A DNA stretch of 64,000 bases from Streptomyces sp. NBC_01754 (GTDB lineage Bacteria > Actinomycetota > Actinomycetes > Streptomycetales > Streptomycetaceae), in contig NZ_CP109132.1 of NCBI RefSeq assembly GCF_035918015.1, forward strand, positions 5,208,001 to 5,272,000, read 5' to 3'. The position numbers were made by a program, and so were the translations under genes. Positions 1 through 9,164 of this stretch are shown here, piece by piece. A model generated the notes under the pieces. It was given only the letters and a program-made list of their open reading frames with translations, did not search any database and was not told the origin of the DNA. The first letter of the stretch is position 1. Every line of letters begins with the position of its first letter.

Positions 1-560
1 ATGGCGGCCTGGGTCTTTCCGTAGCACTGCGCGCCGTAGGGGTTCCACTCGATGTCCAGCACGCCGGGCAGGGTCTTGCCGTCCCGGGACCAGCCGCCGC
101 CGTTGTCCACGAAGTAGTTGGCCTGGGCCGCGCCGCTGGTGGTGTTCGGAGTGGCGAAGTGGTACGAGCCTCGGATCATCCCCACGTTGTAGGAGCCGTT
201 GTACTGCTGCGCGAAGTACTCGTTCTTGTAGTACGTCCCCTCGGTGGCCTTCACGTAGGCCCATTTCACGCCGCTGTTCCACAGGGTCGGCCAGGCGACG
301 TTGCCCTGATGGCCGCTGACGTCCACGCCCTCGGTCTGGACGGCGGTGGTGCCGGCGGGAGTGACGCCGCCCTGCTGGCCGTCGTGGGCGAGGACGCCCT
401 GGCCCATGCGCGCCGTCCCCCGTTCGGGGAAGTCGGTGCCGTCGTCGGCCGACGCGGCACCGGGCAGGGTGAGGAGGAGGGAGAGGGCGGCGAGAAGGGT
501 GCCCGCCGCGGTGAGGCGCGAGCGAGCGGACTGGACGGTTCCGGATCTGTGCACGGGCAT
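1..560 (-). CDS. GH25 family lysozyme (secreted N-acetylmuramidase), C-terminus beyond window
   Basis: Secreted glycoside hydrolase family 25 muramidase that would cleave the MurNAc-GlcNAc bond of peptidoglycan. Visible: N-terminal signal peptide (basic residues, then a Leu/Ala-rich core ending in an Ala-Ser-Ala type cleavage site near residue 37), followed by the GH25 start [13 protein letters not shown], the [10 protein letters not shown] loop, the GSYHFA strand and the catalytic LDIE motif with Asp169 and Glu171. These match the Streptomyces globisporus/coelicolor cellosyl type. The start is an ATG at 558-560 with GGAGG seven bases upstream. The gene runs off the left edge, so about the last third of the catalytic domain and any cell-wall-binding domain are not seen. 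It is transcribed divergently from the MarR gene at 813. Confidence 0.9.
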   Translation of the reverse strand, partial: MPVHRSGTVQSARSRLTAAGTLLAALSLLLTLPGAASADDGTDFPERGTARMGQGVLAHDGQQGGVTPAGTTAVQTEGVDVSGHQGNVAWPTLWNSGVKWAYVKATEGTYYKNEYFAQQYNGSYNVGMIRGSYHFATPNTTSGAAQANYFVDNGGGWSRDGKTLPGVLDIEWNPYGAQCYGKTQAA

Positions 561-768
561 CTGCGTGCCTCCGCAGGTTCGGTGGGGGGAGCTCATGACC
601 CAGGAGTGGGTGCGGAACACTCCTGTGGGGCGTAACGCCGTGGTGTGAACATGCCACCATGGCGCCTCTGACGCTACGCACGTAGACCCATCCGGCGGAA
701 GAGGGGCAGGGCGCCGCCGGAGGTCTACTCCTGCGAAATACTGGCCGAGCTGCGGCGATGGCCCCAGT

Positions 769-783
769 TGAAGGAAAGTTTCA
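769..783. promoter_or_regulatory. Imperfect inverted repeat upstream of marR gene
   Basis: TGAAGGAAAGTTTCA has TGAA/TTCA arms and lies 30-44 bases before the GTG start of the MarR-type gene, in the 252-base gap shared with the divergent lysozyme gene. MarR proteins commonly autoregulate through such AT-richer palindromes. Binding here is inference from position and symmetry only. Confidence 0.3.
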
Positions 784-812
784 TCGGCAGAAAGCCCCGG
801 AGGGATGCTGAC

Positions 813-1295
813 GTGCGCGGGAGCGGAAGCGGCGGTGAACCCGGTGCGACGGCCGGGAGTGGTGTGGACCACGAATTCCTCGCTCTGGAACGGGAGTTGG
901 CGGTCTTCCTGCGTCGGGCGCGGGCCAATTCCGGGGAGATGGCCCGTGAGGTCCACCCGGACCTGGAGCCCGCGGCCTACGGCCTCCTCGTACGCCTGGA
1001 ATCGGCGGGGCGTCAGCGCCCCACGGACCTGGCCGCCTACTTCGGAGTCGGCAGGGCGACGATGAGCCGCCAGTTGCACGCCCTGGAGGGCCTCGGCCTG
1101 GTGGCCCGTGAGAGTGATCCGGCGGACGGCCGCGTCTCCCTCGTCCGCCTGACGGGTGAGGGGCTGACCCGCTTCCGCCGTGTCCGTGACGCGCGGCGCG
1201 GCCGGTACGCCGACAAGCTGGCGGACTGGGACCGCGCGGAGGTGGCGGAGCTGGCGAGGCTGCTGCACCACCTGAACGCGCGCGCCGTGGACTGA
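813..1295 (+). CDS. MarR family winged-helix transcriptional regulator
   Basis: 160-residue MarR-type regulator. The winged helix-turn-helix is visible from about residue 55 to 115: [17 protein letters not shown] is the recognition helix region, followed by the MarR wing signature [15 protein letters not shown]. The long C-terminal helix is the dimerisation element. I chose the GTG at 813 because GGAGG lies at the right distance; an upstream TTG at 768 has no ribosome site and would only add 15 unconserved residues. Its neighbour on the other side is a divergent secreted lysozyme, which is a possible but unproven target. The ligand is unknown. Confidence 0.85.
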   Translation: MRGSGSGGEPGATAGSGVDHEFLALERELAVFLRRARANSGEMAREVHPDLEPAAYGLLVRLESAGRQRPTDLAAYFGVGRATMSRQLHALEGLGLVARESDPADGRVSLVRLTGEGLTRFRRVRDARRGRYADKLADWDRAEVAELARLLHHLNARAVD

Positions 1296-1389
1296 GCGAC
1301 GGTCAGGGGCGCCCAGGCTCCTGGCAGGTCTCCCCGTCGCGGTCCGGACCCGGCGCGGAGCTTCCGGTCCCGCCCCGGCGCGGAGCCTC

Positions 1390-2175
1390 CTACAGCTCCA
1401 CCAGGACCGCGGTCGCGTCGTCGTGGGTCTTGCCGCGCCCCAGGAAGACGCGGCCGGTGTCGGCCCGCTCCAGCTCCCTGACGCGGTCGATCAGCCCCTG
1501 CGGCCCCGCCTTGCGCAGCAGCCCCAGCGTGGCCGTCCAGTCCCCCTCCCCGAACGTCTCCGTCCAGCGGCTCGCCCCGTCGGTGAGAGCCGCCAGGGAC
1601 CGCACCCGCTCCCGGGGCGTCTCGCCGGTCACCGCGCGCGACACCACCTCGGGGTCCGCCGCGGCCGTGAAGAAGCCGCCCTCCTTGTTCCGGGTCCGTG
1701 CGTCCGTGATCGCCTCGGAGGCCAGGGAGCCGGACGGAAGCCGGTCGAGGCGGTCGTCGAGGACCGGGCGGACCGTGCCGTCGGGTGCCTCCAGGAGCAG
1801 GGCCGAGTCGGAGAGCACCAGGTGTTCGACGCGCCGCGCGTCCCAGCGCGCCAGGACCACCGTCGCCTGCGGTGTGCGTGCGTGAGAAAGGTCACACGAG
1901 GAGCGATGGGCGTCCGCGGTGCGTCGGATGGACGCGGCGAGAATCCCGGTGAGCGTCAGATCCCGACGGGATGCCGCCAGTTCGGTCAGCGAGCCGCCCA
2001 GCCGGGCGGTGAACCACGGCACCGAGTGCACACATCCGTCGTCTCCCTGCGGCGGTGTGACGCCGTCGAGGACGACGAGGACGCCGCCCAGGCCGGATGC
2101 CGGGACGGCCGTCGATGCCCAGTCCTCGTTGGGGCGTTCGGGGCGGCCCGGTTCGGTGGCGAGTTCGATGCGCAT
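1390..2175 (-). CDS. PP2C-like protein phosphatase domain protein
   Basis: 261-residue protein with the fold signature of PPM/PP2C metal-dependent Ser/Thr phosphatases: PNEDW near the N-terminus, [15 protein letters not shown] (metal-binding Asp-Gly), [19 protein letters not shown] and the terminal HDDATAVLV with the last metal-binding aspartate. It is a stand-alone domain with no sensor or membrane segment. Family knowledge says such proteins dephosphorylate Ser/Thr substrates or anti-anti-sigma factors; the substrate here is unknown. The chosen start (ATG at 2173-2175) sits six bases after a CAGACT box with no Shine-Dalgarno, so the mRNA is probably leaderless; longer upstream starts exist but add Pro/Arg-rich noise. 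Confidence 0.7.
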   Translation of the reverse strand: MRIELATEPGRPERPNEDWASTAVPASGLGGVLVVLDGVTPPQGDDGCVHSVPWFTARLGGSLTELAASRRDLTLTGILAASIRRTADAHRSSCDLSHARTPQATVVLARWDARRVEHLVLSDSALLLEAPDGTVRPVLDDRLDRLPSGSLASEAITDARTRNKEGGFFTAAADPEVVSRAVTGETPRERVRSLAALTDGASRWTETFGEGDWTATLGLLRKAGPQGLIDRVRELERADTGRVFLGRGKTHDDATAVLVEL

Positions 2176-2181
2176 CAGGCC

Positions 2182-2187
2182 AGTCTG
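2182..2187 (-). promoter_or_regulatory. -10 box of a leaderless promoter (PP2C-like gene)
   Basis: CAGACT on the minus strand, exactly six bases before the ATG. This is the spacing expected when transcription starts at the start codon. Confidence 0.5.
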
Positions 2188-2390
2188 CCCGATGCCCCCA
2201 CCGGTTCCGCGCACCGCCGGGATCGCTCCGTACCAGCAGGTCAGCGTGGCCCGCCGGGGCCCGAAGGGGCGGAACGGCGGACCTGCGGGCGGGCATCTTG
2301 CCAAAGCCCGGGCGGAAGTTCCACCTGGTGGCCCGCGCATGACCGGGAGCGGCGCTGGGGAGACTTGTTCGCCAACTCCGGAGTGATGTT

Positions 2391-2404
2391 CACTCGTTCG
2401 AGTG
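2391..2404. promoter_or_regulatory. Perfect 14-bp palindrome upstream of the conservon
   Basis: CACTCGTTCGAGTG reads identically on both strands (six-base arms, TT centre). It lies about 110 bases before the first conservon gene and behind the PP2C-like gene, so it is a good candidate operator for the conservon promoter. I do not know which protein would bind it. Confidence 0.45.
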
Positions 2405-2513
2405 GCGGAGCGGTTGATGCGCGCCCCCCTCTCAGAAGCGCTGGAATGGTCGGAAGCCGTACCAGGGGTGGGGGCGCCCTCAGACGTGACCCCGCGTCAT
2501 CTCTGCTTCATGG

Positions 2514-5500
2514 GTGGACGAGTCAAGATTGCGAGCACCGGTGCAGAAGAAGCGGCCTCGGAGCAAGGACGGCACGCGCGAGGGGTCCGAGGCGACGCCT
2601 CCGGCCGTGGGCGCGGGCAGGCGGACCGTACGGGTACGCAGCAGGCTGGTCGCCGGCGTCGCCGTCGTCGGGATCACCGTGATCGCCGCGGGCGCCCCGG
2701 GCGCCCTCGGTGCCTCCGCGGACCTCACCGAGTCCCAGCGGCTGGTCACCCGCGCCGAACTGAACCAGCAGGCGGTCTCCCTCGCGCACTCCCTGGCGGA
2801 CGAGCGCGACGAGGTCGTCGCGCTCATCGCGGCCGGCCGTGACCAAGGCGGCGAGGAGGGCGAGGACGGCGAGCGCGGTTTCGCCGACGTCGCCGCACGC
2901 GTCGACCGGCAGGTGGACGAGATCAGCCCGGACGCGTCCGCTGCGCTGCGCCGCGACCTCTCCACCCTCCCCTCGCTGCGCCGCGAGGCCCTCACCGGCA
3001 AGGGCTCGGCGATGGAGGCGTTCCAGGCGTACTCCGAGGTCATCGCCAAGCTCCACGGCCTCGCCGAAGAGCTCGCCGCGAAGACCCCGCCGCGCGCCGC
3101 CGACGCCACCCGTGCCCCGCTCGCCCTCGCCACCGCCGTGGAGCAGGCGTCCGCGACCCGTGGCCTGCTCCTGGCCGCCCTCGCCGTGCCCGGCACGAAG
3201 CCGTCCGAGCCGGTGACCGATCCCTGGACCGGGCTCCCGGTCCAGGGGCAGGACGAGAGCGGCGGCGAGGACGCCCGCACCCGTGACGAACTGAGCGGCG
3301 CCGCCCAGCAGGCCCGGGTGCGGGAACTCGCCGCGCTTGCCGACTTCGACCAGGCGGCCAGGCCGGCGGTCCGTGACCGGCTCGCCTCCACGGTCACCGG
3401 CCCCGAGGTCAACACCGCGGAGAAGTACCTCACCCGGCTGGCCGACAGCCCCGTACTGTCCGACGCGGACCGCCGTTCCGACCCGGAGAAGGTGGCGAGC
3501 GCGCTCTCCGCCCGGGTCGACCGGATGCGCAGCGCCGAGTCCGCCCTGGGAACCGACCAGGTCGAGCGCCTGGAGCAGCTGCGGGACGACGACGTCACGG
3601 CCCTCGAGCTCCGGCTGGCCCTGCTCGGTGCCTGTCTGCTGATCGCGGTCGGCGTCTCCACGGCCGTCGCCCGCACCCTCACCCAGCCGCTCGCCGTCCT
3701 GCGGCTCGGCGCCGGCCGGATCGCGGCCGAGCCCGAGACGGCCGAGCCGGTCCGCTACACGGGGCGCAACGACGAGTTCGCGCAGGTCGTACGGTCCATC
3801 AACTCCCTGCACGCCAAGCTGCACGACGGCCGCGACCGGGATGCCGCGGGCGGGCCGGAGGCACTGGAGGCCGAGGGCGGGCAATCGCTCGCCGCCCAGG
3901 AGGCCCTCACCCTCGAACGGGACGGACTGCGGACACAGGTCACCGAGCTGGCCGGGCAGCTGGAGCAGCTGAAGAACACCGTCCACCACACCTTCGTCAA
4001 CCTGTCGCTGCGCACCCTCGGCCTCGTCGAGCGCCAGCTCGCGGTCATCGAGGGGCTGGAGGAGCGCGAGCAGGACGCGGAACGCCTCGCCACGCTCTTC
4101 AAGCTGGACCACATGGCCACCGTCATGCGGCGCCACAGCGAGAGCCTGATGGTCCTCGCGGGGGCCGAGCACAACCAGGGGCATGCGGGCCCGATCCCGC
4201 TGGTGGACGTCCTGCGGGCCGCCGTCAGCGAGATCGAGCGGTACGAACGGGTCACCATCCAGTCCCTGCCGCCGCACGCCCAGATCGCCGGCTTCGCCGC
4301 CGACGACCTGAGCCACCTCGTCGCCGAACTCCTGGAGAACGCCACCACCTTCTCGCCGCCGGACTCCGCGGTCGAGCTGTCCGGCTGGCTGCTGGAGACC
4401 GGGGATGTGATGCTCTCCGTGCAGGACGAGGGCATCGGCATGTCGGCGGCCCGGATGACCGAGCTCAACGCCCGGCTGGCCGATCCGGCGTCGTTCGAGG
4501 CCGGCGAACAGACGGCGGACGGGGCCGGACTCGGCCTCCAGGTGACGTCGCTGCTGGCCGCGCGCCATGGCGTACGGGTCCAGTTGCGTGAGCGGAAGGG
4601 GAGCGGGGTGACCGTGGTGCTCGTGCTTCCGCAGTCCCTGCTGCCGAAGGCACCGCCCGCGGCCTCCCCGACCACGGCCCAGCTGCCCGGGGACGCCCCC
4701 GCGCTGAGCCTGCCGGGTTCGGTGGCCGAGGCCAACTCCAACACCCTGCCGTCGCGTTCGGCCGAGCGTGACGTCGACCCGCTGATCGCCGCCGCCGAAC
4801 GGGCGCTCGAGGAGTCCGGTACGGACGCCTCTACGGACGCCGACGCGGGGGCATCCGCCGAGGCCGGCACCCCCGTGCCGGAGGAGGCGCCGGACGCGCC
4901 CGCCGCCGCTCAGAAGGACGCCCCGCCCGCTGGTCCCACGGCGCCGGACGACGAGGCCGAGGTCCCGGACGCCGAGGACCCCGCGCAGGACGACGAACCC
5001 GGCGACGACCCCGCGGACACCCCCCACGTGCCCGCTCCGGACGCCCCCGGCACGTCAGGAGCGGCCCCGGCCGTGCCCGGAGGGGGCCGCGACTCCCGGA
5101 CGGACGTCGAGAGGGACTCCGAGACCACGATGCAGGTCCGGCTGCCCTCACCGCAGCGCTCACCGGACCCGTACGCCATCGGCCCCGACCGCCACGAGCG
5201 GGCCGCCGACACCGGTCGCGCCGCCCCGGGGGCCCCGCCGTCCGCCGCCGGCGCTCTTCCCGGCCCCCGGCCGCCCGCCGGGCCCGTCGCGGAGGCGCCG
5301 GACGCGGGTCCGGAGGAGGAGGCGCCCGACGCCGCCGCGGTACCCGAACGGCTCACCGACAAGGGCCTGCCCAAGCGGACCCCCAGAATCGTCACGTCCC
5401 CCGGCGCTTCGGCCGCCGAACCCAAGGGCACACTGGACAGGAACGCCCTGCGCCATCGGCTGGGCGGCTTCCACCAGGGCGCGAAGGACGGCCGGCGCGA

Positions 5501-5579
5501 CGTGGAGACCGAACTGGCCGAGAACACTTCGGGTACCGATGAGACGACGGGGGACACAGTCGAGGAGGCACGCAGTTGA
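2514..5579 (+). CDS. cvnA: Conservon sensor histidine kinase CvnA (NIT domain, HAMP, HATPase)
   Basis: Membrane sensor kinase of 1021 residues, first gene of a conservon. Order: short basic N-terminus, first membrane helix about 43-65, extracellular all-helical nitrate/nitrite-sensing-type (NIT) domain about 70-360, second membrane helix about 363-385, HAMP linker, coiled coil, then a HATPase_c domain with N box LVAELLENAT (about 602-611), DEGIGMS and the G2 box GAGLGLQV near 670. Residues 690-1021 are a long disordered Pro/Ala/Asp/Glu-rich tail. CvnA proteins are thought to work with the Roadblock and GTPase partners encoded next, much like a G-protein-coupled receptor complex. The stop overlaps the cvnB start (TTGA). 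The GTG at 2514 has no clear ribosome site; a GTG at 2541 is an alternative. Confidence 0.85.
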   Translation: MDESRLRAPVQKKRPRSKDGTREGSEATPPAVGAGRRTVRVRSRLVAGVAVVGITVIAAGAPGALGASADLTESQRLVTRAELNQQAVSLAHSLADERDEVVALIAAGRDQGGEEGEDGERGFADVAARVDRQVDEISPDASAALRRDLSTLPSLRREALTGKGSAMEAFQAYSEVIAKLHGLAEELAAKTPPRAADATRAPLALATAVEQASATRGLLLAALAVPGTKPSEPVTDPWTGLPVQGQDESGGEDARTRDELSGAAQQARVRELAALADFDQAARPAVRDRLASTVTGPEVNTAEKYLTRLADSPVLSDADRRSDPEKVASALSARVDRMRSAESALGTDQVERLEQLRDDDVTALELRLALLGACLLIAVGVSTAVARTLTQPLAVLRLGAGRIAAEPETAEPVRYTGRNDEFAQVVRSINSLHAKLHDGRDRDAAGGPEALEAEGGQSLAAQEALTLERDGLRTQVTELAGQLEQLKNTVHHTFVNLSLRTLGLVERQLAVIEGLEEREQDAERLATLFKLDHMATVMRRHSESLMVLAGAEHNQGHAGPIPLVDVLRAAVSEIERYERVTIQSLPPHAQIAGFAADDLSHLVAELLENATTFSPPDSAVELSGWLLETGDVMLSVQDEGIGMSAARMTELNARLADPASFEAGEQTADGAGLGLQVTSLLAARHGVRVQLRERKGSGVTVVLVLPQSLLPKAPPAASPTTAQLPGDAPALSLPGSVAEANSNTLPSRSAERDVDPLIAAAERALEESGTDASTDADAGASAEAGTPVPEEAPDAPAAAQKDAPPAGPTAPDDEAEVPDAEDPAQDDEPGDDPADTPHVPAPDAPGTSGAAPAVPGGGRDSRTDVERDSETTMQVRLPSPQRSPDPYAIGPDRHERAADTGRAAPGAPPSAAGALPGPRPPAGPVAEAPDAGPEEEAPDAAAVPERLTDKGLPKRTPRIVTSPGASAAEPKGTLDRNALRHRLGGFHQGAKDGRRDVETELAENTSGTDETTGDTVEEARS

Positions 5580-6055
5580 CCGCTCCCAGCACATCCGGGC
5601 TGAGCACCGAGGCCCGGAACCTTCACTGGTTGCTGAGCAATCTCGTGGAGGAGGTGCCAGGGGTCCACTCGGTGACCGTCGTCTCGTCCGACGGCCTGAT
5701 GCTGCTGTCCTCCGACCCCGGTCTCGCCCCGGACGGTGAGGCGGGGCGGTCACGCGGCCCGCGAGGCTCCAGCGCCGATCTCGCCACCATCGTCTCGGGC
5801 ATCGGCTCGCTGACCGTGGGTGCGGCCAAGCTGATGGACTGCGGCGGTATCAAGCAGACGATGGTCGCGATGGACGAGGGCAACGTCTTCGTCATGTCGA
5901 TCAGCGACGGCTCCCTGCTCGGTGTGCACGCCACACCCGACTGCGACATCAGCATCGTCGCGTACCACATGGCGCTCTTCGTCGGCCGCGCCGGCCATGT
6001 GCTCACCCCCGAACTCCGCAGGGAACTGCGTACCTCGATGGAGAGCACCCGGTGA
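5576..6055 (+). CDS. cvnB: Conservon protein CvnB, Roadblock/LC7 domain
   Basis: 159-residue Roadblock/LC7 (MglB-like) protein. Recognisable: ARNLHWLLSNLVEEVPGV at the N-terminus, VTVVSSDGLMLLSSD as the first strands, and the AKLMDCGGIKQTMVAMDEG segment. Roadblock proteins bind small GTPases and are thought to act as GAP or scaffold for the CvnD GTPase at the membrane kinase. The start is a TTG at 5576 supported by a near-perfect GAGGAGG seven bases upstream and by four-base overlap with cvnA, so translation is coupled. The stop overlaps the next start by four bases. Confidence 0.88.
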   Translation: MTAPSTSGLSTEARNLHWLLSNLVEEVPGVHSVTVVSSDGLMLLSSDPGLAPDGEAGRSRGPRGSSADLATIVSGIGSLTVGAAKLMDCGGIKQTMVAMDEGNVFVMSISDGSLLGVHATPDCDISIVAYHMALFVGRAGHVLTPELRRELRTSMESTR

Positions 6056-6465
6056 CGTCCGCCGCCGGACCCGCGCCCGAGCTCCCCGTCCGGGGTGCCG
6101 GCCGCAAGGCGGCGCGGGTACGTCCGTACTCCCTCACCGGTGGCCGGACCCGCTTCGGGCACGTCCTGCTCGTCGAGACGTTCGTGGCCGCGCCGCAAGC
6201 CCCCGAGGAGCGCCACGAGCTCGCCGACGACACCCTGTCTCCGCGCATGACACCGGAGCTCCGTGCCATCGTCGAACTCTGCCGCCGGATGCGGACGGTC
6301 GCGGAGATCTCGGCCCTGCTCAAGATGCCGCTCGGTGTCGTCCGGGTCCTGCTCAGCGACCTGGCCGACCAAGGGAAGATCCGCGTGTACGGAACCGGTC
6401 ACGGCCCCGGCCGGCCTGACCGCGCACTGCTCGAAAGGGTGCTCCATGGACTCCGTCGTCTCTGA
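6052..6465 (+). CDS. cvnC: Conservon protein CvnC, DUF742
   Basis: 137-residue DUF742 protein, third conservon gene. It contains the family hallmark VRPYSLTGGRT near residue 22 and a winged-helix-like C-terminus (MRTVAEISALLKMPLGVVRVLLSDLADQG, given here only in part by position 80-110). In conservons this protein forms part of the membrane-associated complex with the GTPase. GTG start overlaps the cvnB stop (GTGA); its own 3' end overlaps cvnD by 20 bases. Confidence 0.88.
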   Translation: MTSAAGPAPELPVRGAGRKAARVRPYSLTGGRTRFGHVLLVETFVAAPQAPEERHELADDTLSPRMTPELRAIVELCRRMRTVAEISALLKMPLGVVRVLLSDLADQGKIRVYGTGHGPGRPDRALLERVLHGLRRL

Positions 6466-7096
6466 GGTTCAGCTCCTCGCCCCGTGTCCGCCGGAGCCGC
6501 AGGACCTGCCCGAGGAATCGGTGCAGGCCTGGCAGCTCGACCACACCCGGGCGCCGACCGCCACCAAGATCGTGGTCGCGGGAGGGTTCGGCGTGGGCAA
6601 GACGACCTTCGTCAGCTCGGTCTCCGAGATAGCCCCGCTCCGGACCGAGGCGCAGATGACGCGGGCCAGTGAGAGCACCGACGATCTCAGCGCCACCCCC
6701 GACAAGGTCACCACGACCGTGGCGATGGACTTCGGCCGGGTCACGCTCGACGACGACCTCGTGCTGTACGTCTTCGGCACCCCGGGCCAACAGCGGTTCT
6801 GGTTCATGTGGGACGACCTGGTACGCGGCGCGATCGGTGCGATCGTCCTCGCCGACACCCGCCGTCTCGCGGACTGCTTCGCCGCGCTCGACTACTTCGA
6901 GAGCTGCCGGCTTCCGTACGTCGTCGCCGTCAACCACTTCGAGGGGACACCCGGTTTCGAGGAGGCGGACGTCAGGGAGGCCCTGACCGTCCCGCCGCAC
7001 GTGCCTGTCGTGATCATGGACGCGCGTCAGAGGATCACCGTCGTCGATTCGCTGCTCACGCTGGTGGGCCACGCACTCGACGCCGCCCCCGCGTAA
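6446..7096 (+). CDS. cvnD: Conservon GTPase CvnD (ATP/GTP-binding protein)
   Basis: 216-residue Ras/Arf-like G protein. Walker A is GGFGVGKT about residues 40-47, the switch-like region TTVAMDFGRV and the G3-type FGTPGQQRFWFMWDD follow, then VAVNHFEG in place of NKxD and a terminal helix. GTP hydrolysis controlled by the Roadblock partner is the expected role. The ATG at 6446 lies inside the end of cvnC, an overlap typical of this operon type. An ATG-initiated start further upstream is not needed because the conserved region begins at residue 35. Confidence 0.88.
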   Translation: MDSVVSEVQLLAPCPPEPQDLPEESVQAWQLDHTRAPTATKIVVAGGFGVGKTTFVSSVSEIAPLRTEAQMTRASESTDDLSATPDKVTTTVAMDFGRVTLDDDLVLYVFGTPGQQRFWFMWDDLVRGAIGAIVLADTRRLADCFAALDYFESCRLPYVVAVNHFEGTPGFEEADVREALTVPPHVPVVIMDARQRITVVDSLLTLVGHALDAAPA

Positions 7097-7131
7097 GCGC
7101 CACCCCCCGGTCCACGTAACGGAGAACCGCG

Positions 7132-8376
7132 ATGCGGAAGATACTCGTAGTCGGAGCCGGCCAGTCCGGTCTCCAGCTGGCTCTCGGCCTGCAGTCCAGC
7201 GGGTACGAGGTCACCGTCATGTCCAACCGGTTGGCCGACGAGATCCGGTCCGGCCGGGTCATGTCGACCCAGTGCATGTTCCACACGGCCCTGCAGTACG
7301 AGCGTGACCTCCAGCTCAACTTCTGGGAGTCCCAGGCACCCCGCATCGAGGGCCTCGGCCTCTCCGTGGGCGGCCCCGACTCCTCGCGGGCCGTCGACTG
7401 GGTGGGCAGGCTCGACGGGTACGCGCAGTCGGTGGACCAGCGGGTGAAGATGGCCGGCTGGATGGACGTCTTCGTGCAGCGCGGCGGACAGCTCGTCATC
7501 CACGGCGCGACCGTTTCCGACCTGGACTACTTCTCGCGCGCCTACGACCTGGTGCTGGTCTCGGCCGGCAAGGGCGAACTGGTCTCCATGTTCGCCCGGG
7601 ACGCCTCCCGTTCCCCGTACGACGCCCCGCAGCGCGCGCTCGCCGTCGCCTACGTCCACGGCATGGGTCCGCGACCGGAGCACCCGGACTTCGACGCGGT
7701 CCGCTGCAACCTGGTGCCGGGCGTCGGCGAGCTCTTCGTGATGCCGACGCTCACGATGTCGGGCCGGGCGGACATCCTGTTCTGGGAAGGCGTGCCCGGC
7801 GGCCCGGTGGACGTGTTCCAGGGGATCAGGGACCCGTCCGAGCACCTGGCGAAGACCCTGGAGCTCATGGAGCGCTACACGCCCTGGGAGTACGCGCGCG
7901 CCACCCAGGTCGAACTCACCGACGCCAACGGCACCCTGGCGGGCCGGTACGCCCCGACGGTCCGCGAGCCGATCGGCCGGCTGCCGGGCGGCGGCCTGGT
8001 CCTGGGCGTGGGGGACGTGGTCGTCGCCAACGACCCGATCACCGGTCAGGGATCCAACACCGCGTCCAAGTGCGCGCGGTCCTACCTGGACTCCATCGTC
8101 GAGCACGGTGACCGGGAGTTCGACGCGGAGTGGATGCAGGCCGCCTTCGACCGGCACTGGGAGAAGACCCGGCACGTCGTGAGGTGGACCAACGCCATGC
8201 TGGCCCCGCCGCCGGAGCACGTACTGGACCTGATCGGCGCGGGCGGCCGTCTCCAGCCGGTCGCCGACCGGTTCGCCAACGCCTTCGACGAGCCGGCCGA
8301 CCTGGACCACTTCTTCTTCGAGCCGGACCGGACGAACGCCTACCTCGCCGAGGTCGCGGCGGCCGACCGGCCCTGA
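7132..8376 (+). CDS. Styrene/indole monooxygenase-like FAD-dependent oxidoreductase
   Basis: 414-residue flavoprotein. The N-terminal FAD-binding motif VVGAGQSGLQLALGL covers residues 6-20, and the body aligns by eye with StyA-type two-component flavin monooxygenases (MSTQCMFHTALQYERDL, DPITGQGSNTASK near residue 305, which contacts FAD). StyA enzymes epoxidise aryl alkenes or indole and need a separate flavin reductase; none is seen nearby. It starts 36 bases after cvnD with GGAGAA before the ATG, so it is probably the last gene of the conservon operon. Some other conservons end in a cytochrome P450, so an oxygenase as operon partner is a recurrent theme. The natural substrate is unknown. 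Confidence 0.8.
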   Translation: MRKILVVGAGQSGLQLALGLQSSGYEVTVMSNRLADEIRSGRVMSTQCMFHTALQYERDLQLNFWESQAPRIEGLGLSVGGPDSSRAVDWVGRLDGYAQSVDQRVKMAGWMDVFVQRGGQLVIHGATVSDLDYFSRAYDLVLVSAGKGELVSMFARDASRSPYDAPQRALAVAYVHGMGPRPEHPDFDAVRCNLVPGVGELFVMPTLTMSGRADILFWEGVPGGPVDVFQGIRDPSEHLAKTLELMERYTPWEYARATQVELTDANGTLAGRYAPTVREPIGRLPGGGLVLGVGDVVVANDPITGQGSNTASKCARSYLDSIVEHGDREFDAEWMQAAFDRHWEKTRHVVRWTNAMLAPPPEHVLDLIGAGGRLQPVADRFANAFDEPADLDHFFFEPDRTNAYLAEVAAADRP

Positions 8377-8383
8377 GGTCCCG

Positions 8384-9028
8384 TCACCTGCGCCAGAACA
8401 GGTGGTGCGTCATCCCGCTCGGGCTGGGAACGATCTCCAGGTGGAACCGGTCGAGCAGTTCGTCGGGGGACTCCCAGAGGTGAATCCCCGACCCGAGCTT
8501 CACCGGTGAGACCGCGACGTGCATGGTGTCGACCAGGTCGGCGTCGAGGAACTCCCGGATGGTGGTGGCCCCGCCGCCGAGCCGGACGTCCTTGCCCTGT
8601 GCCGCTTCCCGCGCCTGTTCGAGGATCGTGGCCGGATCTCCCTCGACGAAGTGGAACGTGGTGTCGGAGAGCGTGATCGAAGGACGCCCGTAGTGGGTCA
8701 TGACGAAGACCGGGGTACGGAACGGGGGCTCGTCACCCCACCAGCCCTGCCACTCGTGATCGTGCCAGGGTCCGCGCTGGGGCCCGAACTTGTTGCGGCC
8801 CATGATCTCGGCGCCGATGCCATGGGCGTAGTCCCGGGTGAAGTAGTCGTCCAGACCCCGGCTGCCTCCGGGGTCGGTGCGGTTCGGCCAGCTCGCCGTG
8901 GCACCGGCCCAGGAGAACAGCCGCTCGGGCTCGACATGACCGAACGGCCTCTCGATACTCTGGTCCTCACCGGCACCGATTCCGTCGCTCGAGACGGTGA
9001 AGTTCTGGACTCTCAGTAGTTGTGCCAT
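8384..9028 (-). CDS. Dihydrofolate reductase family protein (RibD C-terminal domain)
   Basis: 214-residue stand-alone RibD_C/DHFR-fold protein. Seen: MAQLLRVQNFTVSSDG at the N-terminus (substrate loop), EIMGRNKFGP around residue 78, PVFVMTHYGRPS (NADPH side), and VRLGGGATTIREFLDADLVD, the glycine-rich cofactor motif. Such proteins are NAD(P)H-dependent reductases of largely unknown substrate. ATG start has GGAGGAAGAGG upstream. It is convergent with the monooxygenase gene, with only seven bases between the stops, so the two transcripts probably overlap. Confidence 0.8.
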   Translation of the reverse strand: MAQLLRVQNFTVSSDGIGAGEDQSIERPFGHVEPERLFSWAGATASWPNRTDPGGSRGLDDYFTRDYAHGIGAEIMGRNKFGPQRGPWHDHEWQGWWGDEPPFRTPVFVMTHYGRPSITLSDTTFHFVEGDPATILEQAREAAQGKDVRLGGGATTIREFLDADLVDTMHVAVSPVKLGSGIHLWESPDELLDRFHLEIVPSPSGMTHHLFWRR

Positions 9029-9164
9029 GTGTTCCTCTTCCTCCGGCGATGTCGACGACGGTGGTGGGACTCCCCGGGCAGGGCCGAATCATCGGCGCAT
9101 CCGAAACCGGCCGGAATCAGGCCGGAATCAGGCCGCGGACCGGACGGTTCACGGGTGCGCCCGG

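Noticed and set aside
2523..5027. 834-codon minus-strand frame
   Set aside because: Antisense to cvnA; composition is typical of shadow frames.
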